Source: CALKJU01 sp046349355 (GTDB taxonomy: Bacteria > Pseudomonadota > Alphaproteobacteria > Geminicoccales > Geminicoccaceae). From it: a stretch of 64,000 nt of DNA. Location: the NCBI GenBank assembly GCA_046349355.1, contig JAXMCM010000028.1, forward strand, positions 62,001 to 126,000, given 5' to 3'. The position numbers were made by a program, and so were the translations under genes. This document shows positions 43,974 through 51,616 of this stretch, piece after piece. The notes under the pieces are model-generated. The model ran no database searches, had not been told where the DNA came from, and saw only the letters and a list, made by a program, of their open reading frames with translations. Each line of letters starts with the position of its first letter. Positions within the stretch are counted from its first letter, which is position 1.

Positions 43974-44777
43974 CTAGATCCCCATGGCCCGGTGCAGCGC
44001 CTCGGTGGCGATGCGGCACTGCTCGGCGTAGGCCGGCGAGGTCCGGAACCCCTCGCCGCGCGGATGGCCGGCGTCGACCGGCAGCTCGGCGACGATCCGC
44101 CCGGGCCGGGCCGCCATCACCGCGATGCGCGTCGACAGGTAGACCGACTCGAAGATGCTGTGGGTGACGAACACCACGGTCCAGCGCTGGTCGGCCCAGA
44201 GCCGGAGCAGGTCGTCGTTCAGCTTGAACCGCGTGATCTCGTCCAGGGCCGCGAAGGGCTCGTCCATCAGCACGAGGCGCGGCTTGGTGACCAGTGCCCG
44301 GGCGATCGAGACGCGCATCTTCATGCCGCCCGACAGCTCGCGCGGATAGGCCTGCCGGAAACTGGCCAGACCGACCATCTCGAGCGCGGCCTCGACGGTG
44401 TCCGTCACCGCCCGGCGACCCTGGCCGCGCAGGCGCAGCGGCAGCCAGACATTGTCGAACACGCTGGCCCACGGCATCAGCGTCGGCTCCTGGAAGACGA
44501 AGCCGAGGTCGCCGATGTTGCCGCGTGGCCACTCGATGCGGCCGCGCGACGGATGGCCGAGCCCGGCGATCAGGCGCAGCACCGTGCTCTTGCCGCAGCC
44601 CGACGGGCCCAGGAGGCTGAGGAACTCGTGCTCGCGGATGTCGAGGTCGAGCTCGTGCAGGGCCAGCGTGCCGGTCGAGAACTGCTTGTCGACCCCGGCA
44701 AGGCGGACGAGCGGTCCCGGGCCGACCATGGCCGGTCCCGCACTCGTCACCAGCGAGGCGTCGACGACGTCGGCCAT
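43974..44777 (-). CDS. ABC transporter ATPase (SsuB/ThiZ/TauB type)
   Basis: This 267-residue ATPase has Walker A GPSGCGKSTVLRLIAGL (about 57-73), Q-loop FVFQEPTLMPWASVFDNVWLPLRL, signature LSGGMKMRVSIARALV, Walker B LVLMDEPFAALDEITRF and switch His in FVTHSIFESVYLSTRI. This branch energises uptake of nitrate, alkanesulfonates or pyrimidines. Its start overlaps the binding-protein stop (ATGA). Confidence 0.9.
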   Translation of the reverse strand: MADVVDASLVTSAGPAMVGPGPLVRLAGVDKQFSTGTLALHELDLDIREHEFLSLLGPSGCGKSTVLRLIAGLGHPSRGRIEWPRGNIGDLGFVFQEPTLMPWASVFDNVWLPLRLRGQGRRAVTDTVEAALEMVGLASFRQAYPRELSGGMKMRVSIARALVTKPRLVLMDEPFAALDEITRFKLNDDLLRLWADQRWTVVFVTHSIFESVYLSTRIAVMAARPGRIVAELPVDAGHPRGEGFRTSPAYAEQCRIATEALHRAMGI

Positions 44778-45799
44778 CAGCCGCCGGTCAGCTGCTTCTT
44801 GAGATCGAGACCGACACCCTTGTTGACGAACTGCAGCGTGTAGGTGTCGGCCAGCGGCAGGGTCGCCGGATAGAGGCCCCAGCCGACCGACTTGTCGAAG
44901 AAGCTCTTCCAGCGGGCGTCGGTCATGGCGCCGATGCCCAGCGTCTCGGCGTCGCCGGAGTCGACGATCCCGTACTCCTTCATGGCGGCGATCGAGAACG
45001 CGATCTGCTCGTCGGTCATCTCGGGATTGTCCTTTTTGATCAGGACATTGCCCGGCGCCGGGTCGCCGTAGAGGTAATCGACCCAGCCCTCGATCGAGGC
45101 GTCGACGAAGCGCTGCACGACGTCCGGCCGCTCGGCGACCATCTCCTTCCGCGCCTCGATCGTCGTCGAGTAGGTGTCGTAGCCGGCGTCCGCCATCATC
45201 AGGACGGTCGGCTTGAAGCCGCCCTGGGTCTCGATCGCGAACGGCTCGGAGGTGACGTAGCCCTGCTGCGCGCTGTTCTTGTCGGCGAGGAACGGCGCCG
45301 GGTTGAAGGTGTAGGGCTTCACCTGGTCGTCGCTCAGCCCGAACTGCTGCTTCATCCACAGCCAGTAGGTCAGCTTGCCGTCGTTGCCGATGAACAGCGT
45401 CTTGCCCTTGAGGTCCTCGAACGTCTTCACGTCCGGGTGGGCCAGCATGACCTGCGGCTCCTTCTGGAAGATCGCCGCTACCGTGACGACTGGCACACCG
45501 TTCTGGGTGAAGTTGAACTGGCCGAACAGGTTGCCGCCCATGTTGAAGTCGATCTTGCGGGCGGCCATGAGCTGGGCATGGTTCACCTGCGGCCCACCTT
45601 GCCGGATCGTCACGTCGAGCCCGTGCTTGGCATAGATGCCCTTGGCGACGGCCTGGTAGAAGCCGCCGTGCTCGGCCTGCGCCTTCCAGTTCGTGCCGAA
45701 CACGACCGCGTCGTTGGCCGCCGCTTCGAGCGGCAGGCTGCCCACGCCGGATGCGGCCGCCAGCCCAACGAGCAGGCACAGTTCACGTCTGCCGAGCAT
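44777..45799 (-). CDS. ABC transporter substrate-binding protein (NMT1/THI5-like)
   Basis: This 340-residue periplasmic protein has a signal segment with a twin-arginine-like GRRELCLLVGLAAASG. The NMT1 domain follows: FGTNWKAQAEHGGFYQAVAKGIYAKHGLDVTIRQGGP, then DFNMGGNLFGQFNFTQNGVPVVTVAAIFQKEPQVMLAHPDV. Relatives bind hydroxymethylpyrimidine, riboflavin precursors or aromatic N-compounds. ATG 45799 follows GGGAAGGA; an earlier in-frame ATG is less likely. It is the first gene of a five-gene operon with a CodA-like enzyme. Confidence 0.85.
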   Translation of the reverse strand: MLGRRELCLLVGLAAASGVGSLPLEAAANDAVVFGTNWKAQAEHGGFYQAVAKGIYAKHGLDVTIRQGGPQVNHAQLMAARKIDFNMGGNLFGQFNFTQNGVPVVTVAAIFQKEPQVMLAHPDVKTFEDLKGKTLFIGNDGKLTYWLWMKQQFGLSDDQVKPYTFNPAPFLADKNSAQQGYVTSEPFAIETQGGFKPTVLMMADAGYDTYSTTIEARKEMVAERPDVVQRFVDASIEGWVDYLYGDPAPGNVLIKKDNPEMTDEQIAFSIAAMKEYGIVDSGDAETLGIGAMTDARWKSFFDKSVGWGLYPATLPLADTYTLQFVNKGVGLDLKKQLTGG

Positions 45800-46016
45800 G
45801 CGATCCTTCCCTTGGTGCCGTCGCCGACCGGAATGAATCGGCGCAGAGAACATGGCACGAGCCGTCCGGGCAGCAAGGAGTGTACCAGCGACCGCCCGCG
45901 GGCACCCTCACCTTAGCGGCGGTGTCCGGCGAATTGAACCGCCACGCGTGCTGTTGCGCCCAAAGCGCGTCGGACAAGCGACTTCCACGCAGGGCGCGAT
46001 TGCGACCCTGCGGGCA

Positions 46017-46045
46017 TTGATGCGCCGGAACGATGTGGCTAGCTT
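46017..46045 (+). promoter_or_regulatory. Weak candidate promoter for rfbF
   Basis: TTGATG, a 17-base spacer and TAGCTT lie 29-57 bases before the rfbF start, within the 274-base divergent gap (45800-46073). Both hexamers deviate from consensus. The rest of that gap shows no gene, and no riboswitch motif is seen before the NMT1-type operon. Confidence 0.3.
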
Positions 46046-46073
46046 CCGCGCCAACTTCGTTCCGGGGGTGTGC

Positions 46074-46844
46074 ATGCGCGTTGGGATCCTCGCCGGTGGC
46101 GTGGGTTCGCGGCTGTCGGAAGAGACGGTCGTGAAGCCGAAGCCCATGGTCGAGATCGGCGGCCGGCCGATTCTTTGGCACATCATGATGCATTACTCCC
46201 ACTACGGGCACAAGGAGTTCGTCATCGCCCTCGGTTACAAGGGCGAGCACATCAAGCGTTACATGGTCGACTACTGCTCGCTGAACAGCAACCTGACGGT
46301 CGACTTGAAGACCGGCAAGGTCCAGGGCGAAGGCGCCCATGAGCATGACTGGCGCATCGACCTGATCGATACCGGGCAGCAGACCAATACCGGTGGCCGC
46401 ATCAAGCGGCTGGCGCCCTATCTTGGCAACTCGACCTTCTTCCTGACCTGGGGCGACGGCGTTTCGACGGTAGACCTGCACGAGCTCTACGCCTTCCACA
46501 AGAAGCACGGGAAGCTAGCGACGGTCACCGCGGTCCGTCCCCCGGCCCGCTTCGGCCGCCTCGAGATCGACGGCGACCAGGTCGTGAGCTTCGAGGAAAA
46601 GCCGCAGATGAGCGAGGGCTGGATCAACGGCGCCTTCTTCTGCCTCGAGCCCAAGATCTTCGACTACATCGCCGGCGACGACACCCAGTTCGAGAAGGAG
46701 CCGCTGGAGAGCGTGGCGCGCGACGGCCAGCTGATGGCCTACCGTCACGGCGGCTTCTGGCAGTGCATGGACACGCTGCGCGACAAGGTGCGGCTGGAAT
46801 CCCTGTGGGAGAGCGGCCACGCTCCCTGGAAGCTGTGGAGCTGA
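46074..46844 (+). CDS. rfbF: Glucose-1-phosphate cytidylyltransferase
   Basis: This 256-residue nucleotidyltransferase has the pyrophosphorylase motif ILAGGVGSRLSEETVVKPKPMVEIGGRPILWHIM, plus FFLTWGDGVSTVDLHELYAFHKKHGKLATVTAV, RFGRLEIDGDQVVSFEEKP and FWQCMDTLRDKVRLESLW. These are diagnostic of RfbF, which makes CDP-glucose from CTP. The frame is open further upstream, but MRVGILAGG matches family starts. The next gene, an SDR, starts 5 bases after the stop. The usual CDP-glucose 4,6-dehydratase gene is not adjacent. Confidence 0.9.
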   Translation: MRVGILAGGVGSRLSEETVVKPKPMVEIGGRPILWHIMMHYSHYGHKEFVIALGYKGEHIKRYMVDYCSLNSNLTVDLKTGKVQGEGAHEHDWRIDLIDTGQQTNTGGRIKRLAPYLGNSTFFLTWGDGVSTVDLHELYAFHKKHGKLATVTAVRPPARFGRLEIDGDQVVSFEEKPQMSEGWINGAFFCLEPKIFDYIAGDDTQFEKEPLESVARDGQLMAYRHGGFWQCMDTLRDKVRLESLWESGHAPWKLWS

Positions 46845-46849
46845 AGCGC

Positions 46850-47884
46850 ATGCGCGTCCTCGTCACCGGACACGACGGCTACATCGGCCACGTCCTCGTG
46901 CCGCTCCTGCAGCAGCGTGGCCACGACGTCGTCGGCCTCGACAGCGGCCTGTTCGAGAGCTGCGGGTTCGGCCCGTCAGAGCTGAAGGTACCGGCCATCG
47001 CCAAGGACCTGCGCGAGGTCGACGTCGCCGACCTGCGTGGCTTCGACGCCGTGCTGCACCTGGCCGGGCTGTCGAACGACCCGCTGGGCGACCTTGCCCC
47101 GCAGATCACGTACGACATCAACCACGCCGCCTCGGTCCGCCTCGCCCGGCTGGCCAAGCAGGCCGGCGTCGCCCGCTTCGTGTTCTCGTCCTCCTGCAGC
47201 AACTACGGCGCGGCAGGCGATGCGCCGCTCGACGAGACCGCCGGCTTCAATCCGGTGACGCCCTACGCCGAGAGCAAGGTGTGGGTGGAGCGCGATGTCG
47301 CGCCGATGGCCGATGACCGCTTCAGCCCGACCTTCCTGCGCAGCGCCACCGCCTACGGCGTCTCGACCCGGCTGCGCGGCGACCTCGTCGTCAACAACCT
47401 CACCGGCTACGCCTTCACCACCGGCGACGTGCTGATCAAGAGCGACGGCAAGCCGTGGCGGCCGCTCGTCCACATCGAGGACATCGCCCGCGCCTTCACC
47501 GCCGTGATGGAGGCGCCGCGCGAGCTGGTCCACAACGAGGCCTTCAACGTCGGCCAGACCGCCGAGAACTTCCGGGTGCGCGAGGTCGCCGACATGGTCG
47601 CCGAGATCGTGCCCGGCGCCAAGGTGACCTACGCGCCCGGGGCCAGCCCCGATGCGCGCAACTACCGGGTCAATTGCGACAAGATCCGCAACCGCCTGCC
47701 CGGCTTCCAGCCGCAGTGGACGCTGCGTCGCGGCATCGAGCAGCTCTTCGCCGCCTACCAGGCGCACGGCCTGACCGCCGACGAGTTCCTCAGCAGCCGC
47801 TACGTGCGGCTGAAGCACGTGCGCGAGCTGATGGAGAAGGGCCTGCTCGACAGCAGCCTGAGCTGGCAGCGGAAGGCGGCGTGA
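46850..47884 (+). CDS. NAD-dependent epimerase/dehydratase (extended SDR)
   Basis: This 344-residue protein has the NAD motif VTGHDGYIGHVLVP (about 5-18), LHLAGLSNDPLGD, the catalytic Ser region FSSSCSNYG and the Tyr-Lys pair in TPYAESKVWVERDV (YxxxK intact). YRVNCDKIRNRLPGFQPQWTLRRGIEQL is the usual C-terminal element. It acts on a nucleotide sugar, here probably the CDP-glucose made by RfbF. It does not look like the normal RfbG dehydratase, so the chemistry (epimerisation, reduction or dehydration) is open. Confidence 0.85.
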   Translation: MRVLVTGHDGYIGHVLVPLLQQRGHDVVGLDSGLFESCGFGPSELKVPAIAKDLREVDVADLRGFDAVLHLAGLSNDPLGDLAPQITYDINHAASVRLARLAKQAGVARFVFSSSCSNYGAAGDAPLDETAGFNPVTPYAESKVWVERDVAPMADDRFSPTFLRSATAYGVSTRLRGDLVVNNLTGYAFTTGDVLIKSDGKPWRPLVHIEDIARAFTAVMEAPRELVHNEAFNVGQTAENFRVREVADMVAEIVPGAKVTYAPGASPDARNYRVNCDKIRNRLPGFQPQWTLRRGIEQLFAAYQAHGLTADEFLSSRYVRLKHVRELMEKGLLDSSLSWQRKAA

Positions 47885-49104
47885 GCGAGCCCCGCTGCCG
47901 CTCCTGCGGCTCGACCCGTCTCCAGGTCTTCCTGTCGCTCGGCGACCTGCCGCTTTCCGACGGGTTCATCGCCCCGGACCATCTCGACCGGCGCGAGCCG
48001 CGCTACCCGCTGGACGTCGCCTTCTGCCCGGACTGCACCCTGGTGCAGATCCTCAAGACGGTGCCGCCCGAGGAGCTGTTCGGCGAGGACTATCCCTACT
48101 TCTCGTCGTTCACCGATGCCCTGGTCCGTCACGCCAAGGCCAATGTCGACGGCCGCATCGCCGAGCGCGGGCTGGGTCCCAACAGCCTCGTCATCGAGCT
48201 CGCCAGCAATGACGGCTACCTACTGCAGCACTACAAGGCGGCAGGCATTCCGGTCCTCGGCATCGACCCCGCCCCCGGGCCGGTGAAGGCGGCACGCGAC
48301 AAGGGCATCGACACCCTGCTCGCCTTCTTCGGGCTCGACCTGGCGCGGAAGCTGGCTGCCGAAGGGCGCAAGGCCGACGTCATCCACGGCAACAATGTGC
48401 TGGCACATGTCGCCGACACCAACGGCTTCGTCGCCGGCATCGCCGCGCTGCTGAAGCCGACCGGCGTGGCGGTGATCGAGGCACCCTACGTGCGCGACCT
48501 CATCGACCACGGCGAGTTCGACACGATCTACCACGAGCACCTTTGCTACTTCTCGGCGTCGGCGCTGGTCCCGCTGTTCCGCCGTCATGGGCTGCACCTG
48601 AACCGGGTCGAGCGCCTGCCGATCCATGGCGGCTCGCTGCGCCTGTTCATCGAGCCGGTCGAGCGCCCGGACGCGTCGCTGCTCGACCTGCTCGCCGAGG
48701 AACGCCGCCTCGGCGTCGACCGCTTCGACTACTATGCCGGCTTCGCCAAGCGGGTGGAGCAGATCAAGGCGACGCTGGGCTCGCTGCTGCGCGAGCTCAA
48801 GGGCAAGGGGGCGCGGCTCGCCGGCTACGGCGCCGCCGCCAAGGGCACCATCCTGCTGAACTACATCGGCATCGGCGCCGACCTGCTCGACTACGTGGTC
48901 GACCGCAACACGCACAAGCAGGGCCGCTGGATCCCGGGCGTGCGCCTGCCGATCAGGGCACCGGCCGAGATCCTCGCCACCCAGCCCGACTACATCCTGA
49001 TCCTGCCCTGGAATTTCAAGGACGAGATCATGGAGCAGCAGGCCGAGTACCGGCGCCGCGGCGGCCGGTTCATCGTGCCCATTCCCGAGCCTGTCGTCCT
49101 CTAG
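47881..49104 (+). CDS. Nucleotide-sugar C-methyltransferase (TylCIII-like)
   Basis: This 407-residue three-domain protein has an N-terminal zinc-binding domain with CRSC and CPDC pairs and a SAM domain with VIELASNDGYLLQHYKAAGIPVLGIDPA. YHEHLCYFS holds the Tyr/His pair used in C3-methyltransferases such as TcaB9. A C-terminal sugar-binding domain carries LAGYGAAAKGTILLNYIGIG. It likely adds a methyl to carbon 3 of a 4-keto sugar, giving a branched sugar. The GTG start overlaps the SDR stop (GTGA). Confidence 0.88.
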   Translation: MSEPRCRSCGSTRLQVFLSLGDLPLSDGFIAPDHLDRREPRYPLDVAFCPDCTLVQILKTVPPEELFGEDYPYFSSFTDALVRHAKANVDGRIAERGLGPNSLVIELASNDGYLLQHYKAAGIPVLGIDPAPGPVKAARDKGIDTLLAFFGLDLARKLAAEGRKADVIHGNNVLAHVADTNGFVAGIAALLKPTGVAVIEAPYVRDLIDHGEFDTIYHEHLCYFSASALVPLFRRHGLHLNRVERLPIHGGSLRLFIEPVERPDASLLDLLAEERRLGVDRFDYYAGFAKRVEQIKATLGSLLRELKGKGARLAGYGAAAKGTILLNYIGIGADLLDYVVDRNTHKQGRWIPGVRLPIRAPAEILATQPDYILILPWNFKDEIMEQQAEYRRRGGRFIVPIPEPVVL

Positions 49105-49117
49105 CGGACCTTCGAGC

Positions 49118-50299
49118 ATGACGCGGATCACCAGCTGCCAGGCCTGCGGCAGTCAGCGCCTCACCTCGTTCTACGAGGTGCCGAACATCCCGGTGCACAG
49201 CTGCCTGATGGTCCGCACCCGCGACGAGGCGGTGGCGTTTCCCAAGGGCCAGCTCGAGCTCGCCTTCTGCGAGGCATGCGGCTTCATCCAGAACGTCCTC
49301 TACGACGCCAGCCTGCAGCACTACTCGACCGACTACGAGGAGACCCAGGCCTTCTCGCCGCGCTTCCTCGCCTTCCTCGACGAGATCTGCGACGACCAGA
49401 ATCGGAAGTACCAGCTCGCCGGCAAGACGGCACTGGAGATCGGCTGCGGCAAGGGCGAGTTCCTGGTGACGCTGTGCGAGCGCGCCGGCTGCTCCGGCAT
49501 CGGCATCGATCCGGGCTACCGGCCCGAGCGCACCACGAGCCCGGCCGCCGACCGGCTGCAGTTCATCCAGGACTTCTACGGTCCCGCCTACAAGCACCTG
49601 CAGGCCGACTATGTCTGCTGCCGGCACACGCTCGAGCATATCGGCCCGGTCGGGGCGTTCGTCCGCCTCGTCCGCGAGAGCATCGGCGACCGGCCGCAGG
49701 TCGACGTCTTCTTCGAGCTGCCCGACGTCGAGCGCGTCCTCGAGGAGTGCGCCTTCTGGGATATCTACTACGAGCACAGCAGCTACTTCACGCTGGGCTC
49801 GCTGGCGCGCCTGTTCCGCGCCAGCCACTTCGAGGTCGAGCTGCTGTGGAAGGCCTATGACGGCCAGTACCTGATGCTGGAGGGCCGCCCGACCTCGGCT
49901 CCGACCGTGGCGAGGCTGCCCGAGGAGGACGACGTCGCCAGGACCCGGGCGCAGGTCCAGACCTTCCGCACCCGCATCCTCGAGAAGCACGCGCAGCTCC
50001 GCGCCGACGTCGCCGGCTGGAAGAAGGCCGGCAAGAAGGTTGCCATCTGGGGCTCGGGCTCGAAGGGCGTGTCCTACCTGACCACGCTGGGCTTCGGCGA
50101 CGAGATCGACGCCGTGGTCGACATCAACCCGCACAAGTGGGGCCGCTTCCTCGCCGGCACCGGGCACGAGATCGTCGGCCCGGATGCGCTGAAGACGCTG
50201 CGTCCCGATGTGGTCGTGGTGATGAACCCGATCTATGTGGCTGAGATCGGCAAGGACCTCGCCGATCGCGGCCTCTACCCGCAGATCGTTCCGCTCTGA
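49118..50299 (+). CDS. Second methyltransferase-like sugar-modifying protein
   Basis: This 393-residue protein has the same three-part layout as its neighbour, but diverged: zinc pairs CQAC and CEAC, SAM motif ALEIGCGKGEFLVTLCERAGCSGIGIDPG, YYEHSSYFTLGSLARLFRAS in place of YHEH, and a C-terminal nucleotide-binding-like part KVAIWGSGSKGVSYLTTLG. It begins 13 bases after the first methyltransferase gene. It may methylate another position or act as a partner. Its catalytic Tyr/His motif is changed, so the reaction is uncertain. Confidence 0.78.
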   Translation: MTRITSCQACGSQRLTSFYEVPNIPVHSCLMVRTRDEAVAFPKGQLELAFCEACGFIQNVLYDASLQHYSTDYEETQAFSPRFLAFLDEICDDQNRKYQLAGKTALEIGCGKGEFLVTLCERAGCSGIGIDPGYRPERTTSPAADRLQFIQDFYGPAYKHLQADYVCCRHTLEHIGPVGAFVRLVRESIGDRPQVDVFFELPDVERVLEECAFWDIYYEHSSYFTLGSLARLFRASHFEVELLWKAYDGQYLMLEGRPTSAPTVARLPEEDDVARTRAQVQTFRTRILEKHAQLRADVAGWKKAGKKVAIWGSGSKGVSYLTTLGFGDEIDAVVDINPHKWGRFLAGTGHEIVGPDALKTLRPDVVVVMNPIYVAEIGKDLADRGLYPQIVPL

Positions 50300-50307
50300 G
50301 CCTGCGA

Positions 50308-50333
50308 CCGGGCCGGCGGGAAAGCCGGTCCGG
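50308..50333. terminator. Hairpin between convergent genes
   Basis: CCGGGCCGGC and GCCGGTCCGG pair over 10 positions (one G-T) around GGGAAA, in the 37-base gap between the methyltransferase-like gene and the convergent glycosyltransferase. No T-run is present on either side; it may be a bidirectional transcription barrier. Confidence 0.45.
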
Positions 50334-50336
50334 GCC

Positions 50337-51329
50337 TCAGCGGCCGTTGGCGTTGAGGAAGTGTCCGGGTGCCGCGCCGAACAGGCGGTTCTTGGTGTGC
50401 TCGGCGTAGCCGACGACACCGGGTGCGAACACCGCCATGACGTCGACGCCGACGCGGATGGCGTTCCAGTTGCAGAACCACCAGCGGGTCAGCACCCGCC
50501 AGCAGCGGCTGCGCTCGTCCGGCGGCAGGTTGGCCGCCTTCACCATCCGGCAATACTCGCCATAAAGGTGGAAGGTGGGAAAGCTCAGCCGGGTCATCCG
50601 CCGCGAGTCATGCCAGGCGAGCCGCTCGCGCGAGCTCGACTTCTGCCGGGTGTAGCGCCCGGGGTGCTCGCGCATCCGCAGCAGCGGCTCGCGCAACTGC
50701 ACCAGCCGGCCGCGCAGCGCGATCTGCGCCAGGTAGGCGCGATCGGCGCCGTGGAAGCGGCCGTGCAGCAGCGAGTCGATCATCGCCCCGCGCCGCTGCA
50801 CGCCGAAGAAGTCGACGCAGGAATGCGAGCGCAGGATCATCGCGGCAAAGCGGTCCGACGGCCGCTCGCGGTCGGCCAGCGCCAGGCCGCTGTCGTAGTA
50901 GCCCAGCGTCTTGTCCTGCGCGTCGATGTACTCGACGACCGAATTGCACAGCACCGCCTCGGGCCGCGCCTCGAGGGCGCCCACGGTGCGCTCGAGATAT
51001 TGCGGGCCCATCTGGTCGTCGTGGGCCAGCCACTTGAAGTAACGGCCGGTGGATTCGTGAAAGGTACGATTGTAGTTGGGCGCCGCGCCGAGGTTGGTCT
51101 CGTTGCGAAGGTAGATCACCCTGCGGTCGGCTGCGGCGTAGTCGCGGCAGATCTCCGCGGTCCGGTCGGTCGAAGCGTTGTCGGAGATCACGAGCTGGAG
51201 GTCGTCGAGGCTCTGCGACAGCACCGAGCGGACCGCCGCCTCGAGGAAGTTCTCCCCGTTGTAGACCGGCAACCCGATGCTGACGAGAACCTTGGCCGGC
51301 TCGGATGTCCGCTGCTCCGGCGAAACCAT
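50337..51329 (-). CDS. Glycosyltransferase family 2
   Basis: This 330-residue GT-A enzyme starts with VSIGLPVYNGENFLEAAVRSVLSQSLDDLQLVISDNASTD, followed by YLRNETNLGAAPNYNRTFHESTGRYFKWLAHDDQMGP, which carries the metal-binding D(D) region. It transfers a sugar from a nucleotide donor, here probably for a surface polysaccharide or glycolipid. It lies between the CDP-sugar and dTDP-sugar genes but on the opposite strand to the first group. Confidence 0.88.
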   Translation of the reverse strand: MVSPEQRTSEPAKVLVSIGLPVYNGENFLEAAVRSVLSQSLDDLQLVISDNASTDRTAEICRDYAAADRRVIYLRNETNLGAAPNYNRTFHESTGRYFKWLAHDDQMGPQYLERTVGALEARPEAVLCNSVVEYIDAQDKTLGYYDSGLALADRERPSDRFAAMILRSHSCVDFFGVQRRGAMIDSLLHGRFHGADRAYLAQIALRGRLVQLREPLLRMREHPGRYTRQKSSSRERLAWHDSRRMTRLSFPTFHLYGEYCRMVKAANLPPDERSRCWRVLTRWWFCNWNAIRVGVDVMAVFAPGVVGYAEHTKNRLFGAAPGHFLNANGR

Positions 51330-51537
51330 TTCCTACCTTTCCTCAACCGCAGTCGGGGCCGCGACCCCGCGAGAGCACCCCCCAAACACACCACGCAACT
51401 GTAGCGCCACACCACGCGGCTGTCCAAGTCGCGAGAGCGGCGAGCGTCCATCGCCGGCGAGGGCTGTGCTCCCGATGTCGCACAAGATTTTCCGCTCGAG
51501 CCCGGGAACAAGGGCCGCGCCGGGCCGTTGTGAGGGT

Positions 51538-51600
51538 ACGGACCTGCGTCCGTTCTTTCCGCGCGACTCGCCCCCGCCTCCTGGCGGGGGCCATTTTTTT
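51538..51600 (+). ncRNA. Candidate small RNA 3' end with intrinsic terminator
   Basis: ACGGAC/GTCCGT with a CTGC loop (51538-51553) is followed by CCCCCGCC-TCCT-GGCGGGGG and then CCATTTTTTT (to 51600), a textbook intrinsic terminator on the plus strand. No plus-strand gene lies upstream; the glycosyltransferase on the minus strand occupies 50337-51329. The loop exposes CCUCCU, an anti-Shine-Dalgarno motif also seen in alphaproteobacterial regulatory RNAs. The 5' end is not defined; the RNA could begin anywhere in about 51330-51530. It could instead be the reverse face of a bidirectional terminator of the transglutaminase gene. Confidence 0.5.
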
Positions 51601-51616
51601 GAGCTGTGGCAAGCGC

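Noticed and set aside
45800..46073. TPP or other riboswitch before the NMT1-type operon
   Set aside because: The conserved CTGAGA and related TPP elements are absent on the minus strand of this gap.
45852..46073. Longer N-terminus for rfbF
   Set aside because: The frame is open, but the sequence is unlike RfbF, and MRVGILAGG at 46074 fits the family start.
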